From NCBI GenBank assembly GCA_039090855.1, contig CM077027.1:104941187-105005186 (forward strand): DNA of 64,000 nt, written 5' to 3'. Below are positions 21,970 through 31,756 of the stretch, piece by piece; the stretch's first letter is position 1, and the number at the start of each line of letters is the position of its first letter. The notes under the pieces were generated by a model. The model saw nothing but the letters and a program-made list of their open reading frames with translations, was not told where the DNA came from and did not search any database. The DNA is from Macrothele yani. Taxonomy: Eukaryota; Arthropoda; Arachnida; Araneae; Macrothelidae. The translations under genes and the position numbers were made by a program.

Positions 21970-22405
21970 TTTATTCTGACTGCAATCTGCCTTTATGTCG
22001 TGTGCGTCCTGCTGGCAGGTACGTCACACTGTAACTACTCTCCCGAGTCTTCGATGACCTCTATCACTGATTTTCGTTGGTCTGCAGGTACGTTTTGCTG
22101 CTTCAGGCACGCCATGTGTCTTCCGCGTTTAAAGTACATCCAAAACAGTTGACTTGGGTATGTTTAAACGCTTCTCGGTTTTTCTTATGGACAACTCACT
22201 AATATAACCCCCAACAATATTTCCTTTCTCAAAGTCAGTTCTCTCCCGCCGCGACATTTTCACTCAACCTCACAGTGCGATATGATCGCGGACAGCTGTA
22301 GACTTGTTTTTATACCATTTGCAGCTGTACCGCGCATCTTAACAACGCAGTTGATCCGATCATTTGCTTTTGAAGGGGTGTCCGGTGACTTTTGTCAATA
22401 TAGTG

Positions 22406-24158
22406 TATGTTTCAGTTTGAAAAAGTTTCAGAAATTCTATAAAGTTATATAAGCTCGGATGGGGTTGATAAAAGTGAGTATTAAACCGAGCATAAAAATA
22501 CTCGCATGCATTCGTCGTGTGTTCTGTTGATGCCTGGCATTCAGCATTTTTTAACCCAAGAAATATCCTTTTCTATGGAGGGTCTCTAAAGTGCCAGAAT
22601 TTTCTTTCACAGCATGAGTTTATTATCTTTGTTGGACGTTCAGAAATATCCTCTTCAGCTTTTCGCCGCAATTTTCTTGTTTGTGTTGAAATGACTTCAA
22701 AGGATTAAGGGGGATTATTTAGCTGCAATTTATCTACACCCTATTAAGCAAGGGTTGGGGAAGGGAGCGGGAGGTAGTAAAAAAGTAACTAAAACATTCT
22801 TATCTTCATGCGAACTGACTTATCTGTAAGGGTAATGACGGGGCGTCGTCAACAGCAGGTAATTCTTGTTTTCCAAAGAGAGAAGGGTTTAGAAACTCAA
22901 TGAATGGTATTTTTTTTTGTATATGGATAACCATTTTGAACTTCGATGTAAGAGGTTTCTCCAAAAGTAATTGTTCGTAATATACTGTTAACAAATTAAT
23001 AAAATCATGCAATGCATTGATTATGATGCGCTTTTCAACATACCAGAAATCACTACTCAATTTATGAGGATAATGGCTGTGGAATAAATCTCCCTCCTGT
23101 GCCCTGACCTTTGACCCCATTTCAATGATATTCAACAGAACAGGTTCAGTACATCTCCGGAACAACATAATGAAGTTTCATTGCAACCGAAGCCCTTTTA
23201 GGTAGGTTATGACGCATAAGGGCGATGGAATGGAAACGCTCTTATGTCCTGACCTTTGACCCCATCATTTTGCCCATTTTCAATAGGTGTCCTTCCCAGG
23301 TCGTTCCCTACCATATACTAAACTTTCATCGAAATCGAACCATTTGTACGCGAGTTATCTTGTGGAAGGGCGGCCGGACGGACTGACAGCCAGACAGACA
23401 GGTGGACAAAGCTGGTGCATATACTCACGGTTGGAAAGCGTAAAAAAACGAAGAAGAATAATACAAGGTTGATGTAATCTACAAAAATTTCGGTTTATGC
23501 AAAACTTCCTACTTTGTGAAACCGGTATATCAGTGTATTTCCATTTTTGTTTTCTAAAGACACGCGAGCGCAAATTCAATGTGATTACATGATGTGAATT
23601 TCTTTCAGACTTTTAGTTCTCTTCCCGAAAGGAAATACATAGAGAAGAAAATAATATTTTCAAACCAGTTATGAGCAACATGGTAGCATGAAAAACTGTT
23701 ATTGGGGTAAAAAAATAGCCTGTTATTGTACACTCAATGGACAAAACATTAAATATACCTACCTAATAGCATGTTGTTCCGATTCTAATCTTTTTCAGCA
23801 TTTGATTTGGTGTTTTTGGCACCCGGAGCTTATAATTTTTTTTCTGGGTTTGGGATGATTTCTCATGTTATTAAATCGTCTGTTGGAAAACTGGAGCCTT
23901 AGAGAAGGACTTCTGTAGCGAGAATAACAGCCAGTACACGCGGAAGCATCGACTCCACCAGATACCGCAGGGTTTGCGTAGATAACGCCATCCATGTCTG
24001 TTACAGTATTATTCATATCTCCGTCCGAGACATCGGTTCAGGATCCATGGATCTGATGTTCGGCTCCCCGGCATGTCAGATAGCTTCCACAGGGTTTAAA
24101 TGCCCTTGGGATCATCCACTGTATGGTTACAAACGCAGGTGAGTGTTCCTCAAGTCGT
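22406..24158. other. No gene; a GACAGACA-type repeat end
   Basis: Sequence near 23280-23420 (CATATACTAAACTTTCATCG, then CGAGTTATCTTG, then GGACGGACTGACAGCCAGACAG) is a type of dispersed repeat I recognise from invertebrates. CCTGACCTTTGACCCCAT occurs twice, near 23101 and 23250, suggesting a small tandem structure. The open frame at 22806-23168 (minus) lies in this repeat and has no domain. Confidence 0.4.
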
Positions 24159-24374
24159 GCCGCCCCGATGGCGCAATGGTCTAAGCGATGGCATCTGATC
24201 ATTCGTCCGAACGGGGTCCGGGTTCGAATTCCGGTGAGGCATGGATGTTGTGTTTGTCTTACGGCACTGGCTCTCTCCCTTCCCTGGAACCAGTGATCCA
24301 AAATTAGGGAAGGGCGACTGCTTATAGCCCATTGAGTTGCTCACGGTGGTCGTTAAACCTCCAATAAAAAAAAA
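24159..24374 (+). mobile_element. SINE-A, copy 3
   Basis: Complete head and body, from GCCGCCCCGATGGCGCAATGG to CCTCCAAT plus a short poly(A). A box and B box (GGTTCGAATTCC) are recognisable. No clear target duplication was found. Confidence 0.88.
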
Positions 24375-24737
24375 TGCGTGGGTGGTTGCATCACGGTTAC
24401 CCTCGGGAACCCTAGGGTTCTTACGACTTGGGTTATACATGTATAACTAATCTATCTTGCGCCGACAATGCGTCAACGATTAAAGTCACTCAGATCACCA
24501 CGTTTCCCATGTTCGTCGATTGCGATACACTGTTGGGAAGCCCTGCTGTCCGCCTATTTATCGCCTACATTCGGTTTGGGTCTGTTCCACTATACGCACG
24601 GGATATCCATGTTAACTACCCTTCACCACCATCCTTTAATATTTTATTTACTGAGTGTACATATAGCATTGGAATTTAATGGCATGTAAAACATTTCATC
24701 ACAATATTTCTATCACACCCTTTCTATACATTGGATT

Positions 24738-24842
24738 TCATGTTCATGGTAAAGCTAGTGGTGATTTGAAATTTTCATGTTCATGGTAAAGCTAGTGGTG
24801 ATTTGAAATACACTACAGACACTTTCTAGAGGTGATTTGAAA
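24738..24842. repeat. Short direct repeat before a Tc1 end
   Basis: TTCATGGTAAAGCTAGTGGT, continuing GATTTGAAAT, is present twice about 38 bp apart. A third GGTGATTTGAAATAC follows at 24829. The rest of 24375-24737 shows nothing recognisable. Confidence 0.65.
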
Positions 24843-24990
24843 TACGCTACGTAACAAAACTCACCGGACACTCCTTCAAAAGAAAATGAACGAATCCGCT
24901 GCATTGTTAAGTGCGCGGTACAGCTGCAAACGGTATAAAAACTAGCCTGCAGAGTACGTCGATCATATCGCACTGTGAGGTTGAGTGAAA

Positions 24991-26297
24991 ATGTCGCGAC
25001 GGGAGAGAACTGACTTTGAGAAAAGAAAGATTATTGGGTGCTATATTAGTGGGTTGTCCATAAAAGAAAACGAAAGGCGTTTAAACATACTCAAGTCAAC
25101 TATTTTGGATGTACTGAATAAGTGGAAGACACATGGCGTGCCTGAAGCAGCAAAACGTACCAGCAGACGAAAGAAAATCAGTGATAGAGGACGTCAAAGC
25201 CTCACGATAGTCGTTACAGCCAATTGACGGAGTACTGCACAAGACCTCAGTGTACAGGTGAGTAAAAATGCCAGAACCTCGGTATGTACACATACTATTC
25301 GTAGAGAACTTCATTCCATGGGTTACCGTGGTCGTGCGGCTGCTCATAAGCCTTTCATTTCCACTCGGAATTGTACTCGTCGTTTAGCATGGTGCATACA
25401 ACATTTATCGTGGACCGTAGATCAATAGAAACGGGTCCTATAGATTGATTAATTCAGATACACGATCCATCAGTCTGACGCCATGTGTAGATATGGCGAC
25501 AGCTATTTACCTTAGTGTACTGTTCCTACGGCTACGTTTCGAGCTGGCAATGTACTCATGTGGGGGTGTTTTCTGTGGTATGGTCAGGGCCCATTGTTTA
25601 TCGTGGATAAACTTGTTAAGCAGCACGTGAACCTCGATATTCTAGACAAGTATGCCCTGCAAACTCTGTGGCAACACTATGGAACCGAGCCTTGTTGTTA
25701 CCAGCAGGATAATGCACCAAGCCATAAAGCAAAAACAGTTACGGCGTGTTTTGACGATAACTCCGTATCGTGCGTGGACTGGCCAGGACAGATCCCTCAT
25801 CTGATTCACATAGATCACTTATGGGATGAATAAAACAAACCTGCAGGTATGAAATCAAGCCTGCAGCTGACGTCAATCATATCGTACTGTGAGGTTGAGT
25901 GAAAATGTATAAGCCGCCCCGGTGGCGCAGTGGTCTAAGGCGCTGGCCTCTGATCATTTGTCCGTAAGGGGTCCGGGTTCGAATCCCGGTCAGGCATGGA
26001 TGTTGTGTTTGTCTTACGGCACTGGCTCTCTCCCTTCCCTGGAACTAGTGACCCTAAATTAGGGACGGGCGACTGCTTATAGCCCATTGAGTTGCTCACG
26101 GTGGTCGTTAAATATCCAATCAAAAAAAAAAAAAAATGTATAAGAAGTTTGGAACCACTACTAAGCAACAGTTAGCAGCAGCATTATGTACTGCATGGAA
26201 GCGCATACCTATCGGTGTGTTCCGAAACCTTGTCGAAAGCATGTCTCGAAGCGTCAGCGCATGCATTAAGGCCAAAGGTGGACCGACACCGTACTAA
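24991..26297 (+). pseudogene. DD34E Tc1 transposase, decayed
   Basis: MSRRERTDFEKRKI opens a frame ending at 25227 that covers the helix-turn-helix region. Later segments are in other frames or behind stops: RTIRRELHSMGYRG-like sequence near 25295, and QQDNAPSHKAKT with the second Asp near 25705-25735. The third catalytic position reads Asp in HIDHLWDE near 25810, replacing the family's Glu. The C-terminus (GGPTPY, stop at 26295) resumes after the internal duplication and the SINE. The first Asp motif is lost. Confidence 0.82.
25913..26131 (+). mobile_element. SINE-A, copy 4
   Basis: Full-length copy with A box, B box and poly(A), close to the copies at 4231 and 4657. The target duplication AAAATGTATAA (about 25902-25912 and 26132-26142) is exact. 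It is inserted into Tc1 family T1. Confidence 0.92.
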
Positions 26298-26373
26298 TGT
26301 ATGTCAATAAATGCTTAAATGCTATGTTGTGTTTCTCTTCTAGGTGTCTCGTGACCTTTGTCAACATAGTGTA

Positions 26374-28160
26374 TGTTTCTGCGACAATCATTTACTTACG
26401 TGCAAAAAAAAAAAAAAAAAATAAAAAATAAAAATAAATAAAGCTTAGAAAGGCTTAATTCATTTTATTTTTAAGAGAAACAGAAAATGAGCTAGACTGG
26501 AGATCTGAAGATTTCACCACCCCATTATTATGAGATATAAACGTTGGACTTTTATAAATCCTTTGGCATAACATTTTCTTTCATTTTTTCTTTAATGTAA
26601 CTTGCCAATGTGAACTGAAGCCATTTGCCCTTGACGCTGGAAGATTTAATATCGTACTTATGACCGCAAATCTTTTTCAAATAATTTTCCCAGCTAATTA
26701 AGTGGCGACCACTGCGTATGCTGGAGGGCTCGTATATTTGTTTAAGATGCAACGCAATTTTTTTTGTAGGAGTTAAATTCAAAAAAAGATAAAACAAAGT
26801 AAAGAACGCAGATAAAAATGAAATTTTTTCTTTTCCTTTAAATTCAAGAAAAGGTAAAACAAAGTAAAGAAAGCAGATAAAAATTAAAATAGATACAATT
26901 GAATAAACTTCTGCAAACATCCGAGATCGAGTTAGCACCCATGGCACCACTTGTTTTCGGGGAGCAGTCATGACCTTCTAATTCCTTCCACAAAGCCTAA
27001 AATTCTGCACTTCGGTTTAGATTGTTCGGAAATTAGGATCCTGTATTTCTAAGTAATCATTTGTAACCCAAAATGCTTCTTCTAGAATAAGTTGGCAAAG
27101 TCGAGAAAAATTGCATAAGCGAATTAGCTAGCTGACAGACGGAAATTTCAAAGAAAGAAAAGGGAAGAACTGAGTCTACCAATATTCACGAATGTATGGG
27201 AAGAGTTGGTGTCTGTTGTACACCGTCCTGCATCACAGTTAACAGATCGCCAGCAATGTACACTGGCTTCCAAAATTTAAGCAACACATAGTTAGTAGTT
27301 TCTGCCTCGCAAATAGGACGATCCCATGAATCTGTATGACCACCTGCACTCACAAGCTGCTGTAAAAGACCATATGCAGATTTGAATGGCTTGTCGCCAA
27401 GGTAACGAAATCCCCTAGGCAGCTGGTCTTTTCATTTTCCTCTGTAAGAGGCTAACCAGGAAGACTAACTTCTTTGGTTTGTAACCTGGTTACCGTTCAT
27501 AGTAATATCGTGTTTGTATTGAATATGACTTATAAGAATCATTTGTTTGCATGTTTGTGAAGGAGAGCCATTAGAAGGCATGAAGCCTAACACCCCTAAG
27601 AAAATGCTTTCGGATAGCTCAATGCTGGCGGTTATGTTGTGCACAGACTTTGAAAACACATCGCAGTAACCGACACTACTGCCAGAAGGTTTAAGCTTCA
27701 TCATTCCGTCATGCACAGATTTTGTAGACACTTCCAAGCAGGGCTGGAGCAAGGCTATCTTATCTGGTAGGGCGAGACTTCAAATTACGCCGCTTCGAGT
27801 TGAAAAGTTCCCCACTCCCATTCAAATAGCACGCAGTTTTTGATTTATCAAACCTCCGGTATATAATATAAGAAAAGATTATGGTTCTTCAAATAACATT
27901 ACTAAAAATGTAAAAACTAGGTAAACACCCACAAGAGCCAATGGTTGTAGAAATCAAGTATAACCCAAAAGTCATGTCAACGCCCACAGCATAGTGCATC
28001 AGAAATGCAGAATGAAAAACAAATCAGCGCAGAACGGATGCTTATCAAATAGTGAGAGTAGCAACAGGAAAGATTATTTCAGGGTAGGGTTTGGAAAAAT
28101 CTTCTTCAAGACTAAACTCTTGGAGGACCTTTCTGCCACAGGGCACAGAACAATAATTAG
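26374..28160. other. No recognised element; one unassigned open frame
   Basis: A minus-strand frame at 26552-26971 (139 codons) has a hydrophobic start that coincides with a pyrimidine-rich direct repeat of about 66-bp period (26772-26886). It ends in a charged part (CGHKYDIKSSSVKGKWLQF) that looks protein-like but is not recognised. AACACAGT and GCCAGAAGG-type sequence near 27640-27740 recurs loosely at 28600-28760. Confidence 0.3.
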
Positions 28161-28274
28161 TTTCTCAACCCTACAGCGTGTTCCGAAAGGCCACAGAATT
28201 TCTCAACCCTACAGCGTGTTCCGAAAGGTCACGGAATTTCTCAACCCTACAGCGTGTTCCGAAAGGTCACACGA
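28161..28274. repeat. 38-bp tandem repeat, three copies
   Basis: Three near-identical units contain CTCAACCCTACAGCGTGTTC followed by CGAAAGG. They fall in an open frame (27994-28410) with no recognised domain. Confidence 0.85.
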
Positions 28275-28819
28275 GAGGTTCACGCCTCACAGCATACGTT
28301 ACTCTGTACTGGTTAGCTGCGTGGAATACTATATGCGCCAAACTAAAGTTAAAAAAATGGAATATCGAAGAGAGTGTATAACTTTCTTTTTCCGTGAGCA
28401 TTTTCCGTAAATTTATTCACACGTTGCTCATTTCTATTTTTTACTCCCCTGAGAGCATAAATATTAGCCCCTAGCATGACCGTTCTGGGAAGGCAACCAC
28501 TCTCTCTGCCCTCCCGGTAGCTATGGCCCTGCTTCCAGGTAAACTATACAGAAGAATTAGTTTTGATCGTTTCTTTGTTCATAGAATTTGGAGACACTTC
28601 TGAGAAACACAGTACTGCCAGAAGGCAAAATATTAATCATTTCATTCTTCAAAGACGTTAGAGAAACTTCAAGAAACACAGATTGTTGGCAGATGGCTTA
28701 ACGTAGATCCTTCGTTGTATACAGACTTTTGGAGGCACCTCCACAAGAAACAGAAGCTGTGCCAAAATACCCAGCGAAAGTACGAGTATATCTAGGGCCA
28801 CTGGATCACGTGAAACTGG

Positions 28820-29735
28820 TATCTTTAACTTACAACACCACGGCACAGGTTCTCAAAGCCATCTTAACTGCTGACCTAATCGTAGCAGCTAAAACTACTG
28901 CTTCTGCAACCAACATGCGCAGAAGGGTGCACGACGACGGCTGGTATGCCAGACATTCAATGACCATGGCACATAGGGTTGCTGTTAAATTGGTGCAGGG
29001 AGCATGGATTGAAGAAAAGTGGAGTTGCGTATTGTTCACTGATGAGTCGCGATTTCCTTTACAGAGTGAATGATGGAGTGCACTCCTCTGAAAAGTACTT
29101 GAATCATGTCATCATATTTCTGATATCTCCAAAAGAGGCTCCTGTTGGAAGCAGGAGACAGTGCCATAGTTTGTAACGGCATTTCATTAGGTGGACGTAT
29201 CAACTTCTATGTGTTTTTAAGAGACAGTATGAGGTCTCACTGATACAGGGTGGAGGTCCTCCCCCATGTGAGGCTTCTTTATGCTGACGCAATAAGAGAA
29301 ATTTCCTTTTACAAGACGATAATGCTCGATCTAACCGTGGGAGACTGCGTGACGAATTTATGGAAGTATACACCATTTGCCGTATACAGTGACGAGCACG
29401 ATCTTCCGATCACAGTCTGATCGAATCATACTCAGGATGCCCCAGCGAGATAAGTTGCTCTTCTACAACCTCTACTACAATCTCTTTATGAGCTGGCTGA
29501 TAGTTTTGACCACCACCGGCCATTATTATCACACTAGATTTTGGAGAGCCCTTGGTCAGCCATGTCCAAGGATCTGCCTTCTATCGAGTATGTCTAAAGC
29601 ATGCTCGGGCGTCACCGGTGATCTTCTTCAACAACTTCAGTTGTATTGGCACAATCTGTCATAAGAGAACATCAGAATTTTTTTCAAACGCTTATGATGC
29701 AGTTATGCTACAACTCTTCCGAAATATAGAGTCCT
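28820..29735 (+). pseudogene. Decayed Tc1-like transposase
   Basis: A frame from 28729 contains AAKTTASATNMRRRVHDDG and ends shortly after CVLFTDESRF, the first catalytic Asp motif (about 29030-29055). The second Asp is visible in another frame near 29308-29330 (LQDDNARSNRGRL). The third motif is eroded. No inverted ends were identified, so limits are approximate. It differs from Tc1 family T1 in sequence. Confidence 0.72.
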
Positions 29736-30372
29736 ACGATGTGGTATTGTAATCACTTCTTTATTTCTTCCTTTATAATGCATGTGCTGAGTTTCTTAGG
29801 ATTTGATCGTTGCTTTGAGATGGGCCAGTTTAAAAGAAATGTATATGCTGTCTTCACTCAGAGATAAAATTTATTTAATGCCGCTTGTGAGGTTCCCGTA
29901 CGTTATAATCCATTCTTTGAGAAAACATACCTCACTGTAAGGTCACAGAGAAAGCAAAACTATGATGCAAAATTTATAATTTTTCGGAGAAAGGAAAAAC
30001 TTGCGATATTTCCACATGCGAGTTAACGCGAAGTTGATAACATAAATTCAACTCTTGCAATATTTGCAACTCATTTAAAAGAAATTAAGTCTAATTTTTT
30101 TGTGATTTCGGATTTAGGTAAAAATCAACACTCACGTACCATTGGACAGTAGTTGAATTCGTTGAACACTTGAATTTGTGGTAATTTAGTGAGTGCTTAG
30201 TTAGTTAGGCAACTATTTGTCGTAAGGTTTCCACCCAAGTAAAATTTAGACGCAGGGAATACTAGAAAGGGAAGCTTCTAAAACCCTTACCTCCCTAGAG
30301 GCGTACTAGAAGCGGAAGCGAAGGAGGCCTGGTCCAGAGACCCTGATAGAAAAGTGAGGAAGCAAGGTTAGA
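29736..30372. other. No recognised feature
   Basis: AT-rich sequence up to the target duplication of TRIM copy 2. No open frame or repeat stands out. Confidence 0.45.
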
Positions 30373-30390
30373 AGTACGTGAAACCCAAAT

Positions 30391-30616
30391 TTTTTTTTTT
30401 TTTTTTTTGATTGGAGGTTTAACGACCACCGTGAGCAACTCAATGGGCTATAAGCAGTCGCCCGTTCCTAATTTAGGATCACTGGTTCCAGGGAAGGGAG
30501 AGAGCCAGTGCCGTAAGACAAACACAACATCCATGCCTCACCGGGATTCGAACCCGGACCCCGTTCGAACGAATGATCAGAGGCCATCGCTTAGACCACT
30601 GCGCCACCGGGGCGGC
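30391..30616 (-). mobile_element. SINE-A, copy 5, inside a TRIM LTR
   Basis: Full-length copy read from the minus strand, poly(A) as T20 on the plus strand. The target duplication AAACCCAAAT (30381-30390 and 30617-30626) is exact. It lies within the 3' LTR of TRIM copy 2, so it is younger than that element. Confidence 0.93.
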
Positions 30617-30626
30617 AAACCCAAAT

Positions 30627-30710
30627 TTGCCGGTGGCCTGACTCGAACCCACAACCATCTATCTGCTCCAGAGTCGAATGCTTTCCCAATTAAGCTACGC
30701 ATGCAAGTGC
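30627..30710 (-). other. tRNA-like sequence in the 3' LTR of TRIM copy 2
   Basis: The minus strand gives GCGTAGCTTAATTGGGAAAG (A-box region) and GGGTTCGAGTC (B box), with CTCTGGA at the anticodon-loop position. The acceptor stem is no longer complementary, so this is a decayed head. Confidence 0.75.
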
Positions 30711-30941
30711 TCATTACTACAACTTGCCGTCTTGACATGTGCGTCACCTCTCTAGTACGTCACATATATCTATCCCCTTGAGAAAGGCGGGCCCACGAAA
30801 TCTGAGGTTTGGGGTCAGCTGCATACCATTCTTGAAGTAACTCTGTGTAGAAGACGGAATTCTCACTAATTCCAGACAATGAGTGGAACGAACATCGCAC
30901 ATTTTTCGAATAACCCTAACTGCCAGCAGATCCATAGTTAC

Positions 30942-30953
30942 GTTCGGGCGCCA
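30942..30953 (-). promoter_or_regulatory. Primer-binding site of TRIM copy 2
   Basis: TGGCGCCCGAAC, identical to the sites in the other two TRIM copies and one base downstream of the 5' LTR. Confidence 0.9.
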
Positions 30954-30970
30954 ATGTGAAGTTCTCAAAT

Positions 30971-31055
30971 TAGCCGAGGGCGGGACTCGAAATCGCACCC
31001 TTCTGCTCCAGAGCCTAATGATTTCCCAATTAAGCTATACCGACAAGTGCTTGTC
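30971..31055 (-). other. tRNA-like sequence in the 5' LTR of TRIM copy 2
   Basis: TATAGCTTAATTGGGAAATC (A-box region) and GATTTCGAGTCCC (B-box region) flank a CTCTGGA loop. It is diverged but has the same layout and position as in the other LTRs. Confidence 0.72.
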
Positions 31056-31410
31056 ACTCCTACTCGCTGTCTTAACATGTGCAAAACCTCTGCAGTACGT
31101 CATAAGTAACAGACAAAGAAGGGTGAACTGACATCGTGGCAGAATGCCAGACGATACCAGAACATGGGGTGCCTTTCAAGAGGGAAGGGTTAAATGATCT
31201 AAATGGGGCAGGCGGGAGTCCAAAGCCTGGGGACTCGAGTATAACGTGCCCTTCGAAGCACGGCGAGACTTTTAACAGTCGGAGCAGTCAGGCTGGGATC
31301 AAAAACTCGACCAACGGAATAGCAGCATATCACTGGGTTATCGCGGCATCAGCGAGCACTTAGCGTATTATGAGTAACTTTTTACTTTTTGTTTTCCGAA
31401 TAGGAAGAAG

Positions 31411-31630
31411 CTGCCCCCGGTACGCAATCGTTTCAGCGCTGGCTTCTTATCATTCGTTCATGATGGGTCCGGGTTCGAATCTCGGTGAGGCACTTGTCTC
31501 TCGGCACTGGGGCCCTCCTTTTCCAGGAGCCAGTGGCCCTAAGTTAGGAATGAGCGTCTGCTTACAGCCCACTAAGTTTCGCACAGTGGTCGTTCAACAC
31601 TCAGACAAAAAAAAAAAAAAAAAAAAAAAA
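31411..31630 (+). mobile_element. SINE-A, copy 6, diverged
   Basis: Head with CCCCCGGTACGCAATCG (eroded A box) and GGTTCGAATCTC (B box), the CACTGGGGCCC...CAGTGGCCCTAA body and a poly(A) tail of about 25. The 310 bp on its left (31105-31410) hold nothing recognised. Confidence 0.85.
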
Positions 31631-31756
31631 GGAACCGCTGGAAATATAAGTCCCTTCATTTTTTCGTAGCATTACCCAAAACATACACCGATGGGTCATT
31701 ACATTGTGACCACTCCCAGCCTAGAGAAATGAGCGCACAGTTCACTGAGCAATGTA

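Larger units (their letters stand above)
21443..22028 (-). mobile_element. Miniature LTR retrotransposon (TRIM) with tRNA-like LTRs, copy 1
   Basis: A 586-bp element on the minus strand. Two LTRs of 162 bp each (3' LTR 21443-21604, 5' LTR 21867-22028) differ at only a few positions. CTGT is duplicated at 21439-21442 and 22029-22032. Next to the 5' LTR is the primer-binding site TGGCGCCCGAAC, and next to the 3' LTR the purine tract GGAGGGGGGAGA. The internal region of 262 bp has no coding capacity. Each LTR contains a tRNA-like sequence in sense orientation. It lies inside the Tc1 copy 20634-22405. Confidence 0.93.
20700..22257 (-). pseudogene. DD34E Tc1 transposase, split by insertion and frameshifts
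   Basis: The start is MSRRERTDFEK at 22257. The helix-turn-helix part is followed by the LTR element inserted near codon 80. The C-terminal part is well kept: QQDNAPSHK with the second Asp near 20990-21005, and SPDLNPIEHLWD-type sequence (here AQRPDLNPIEHLWD) with the catalytic Glu near 20880-20900. Thirty-four residues lie between them. The end is KGGPTPY and TAA at 20700. Frameshifts and deletions in the middle, where the first Asp motif should be, and the insertion make it inactive. Confidence 0.85.
20634..22405 (-). mobile_element. Tc1-like transposon (family T1), interrupted by a miniature LTR element
   Basis: Inverted ends begin CACTATATTGACAAAAATCA at 20634 and, read inward from 22405, CACTATATTGACAAAAGTCA; both continue CCGGACACC. 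TA flanks lie at 20632-20633 and 22406-22407. The same family occurs at 24845-26371 and 62044-63277. Removing the 586-bp LTR element and one 4-bp duplication leaves about 1180 bp. Confidence 0.9.
24845..26371 (+). mobile_element. Tc1-like transposon (family T1), copy 2, rearranged
   Basis: The degraded left end (CGCTACGTAACAAAACTCAC then CGGACAC) and right end (GTGTCTCGTGACCTTTGTCA then ACATAGTG) match the other T1 copies. TA flanks lie at 24843-24844 and 26372-26373. It contains a SINE-A and a misplaced piece of its own 5' region at about 25846-25907. Confidence 0.85.
30377..31104 (-). mobile_element. Miniature LTR retrotransposon (TRIM) with tRNA-like LTRs, copy 2, split by a SINE
   Basis: A minus-strand element of about 492 bp once the SINE is removed. 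The 5' LTR is 30955-31104 (150 bp). The 3' LTR is 30377-30764 with the SINE inside (about 152 bp without it). AGTA is duplicated at 30373-30376 and 31105-31108. The primer-binding site is at 30942-30953, and a purine-rich AAGGGGATAGATA adjoins the 3' LTR. The LTRs are much more diverged from each other than in copy 1, so it is an older insertion of a different subfamily. Confidence 0.9.

Noticed and set aside
26552..26971. 139-codon minus-strand frame as a host gene
   Set aside because: Its first half comes from a pyrimidine-rich direct repeat and no family or splice signal supports it; kept only as a note.
30407..30781. 124-codon frame with GGLTTTVSNSMGYKQSPVPN
   Set aside because: It is a translation of SINE-A and recurs wherever the SINE does (4253, 4680, 24150, 25935), so it is not a gene.
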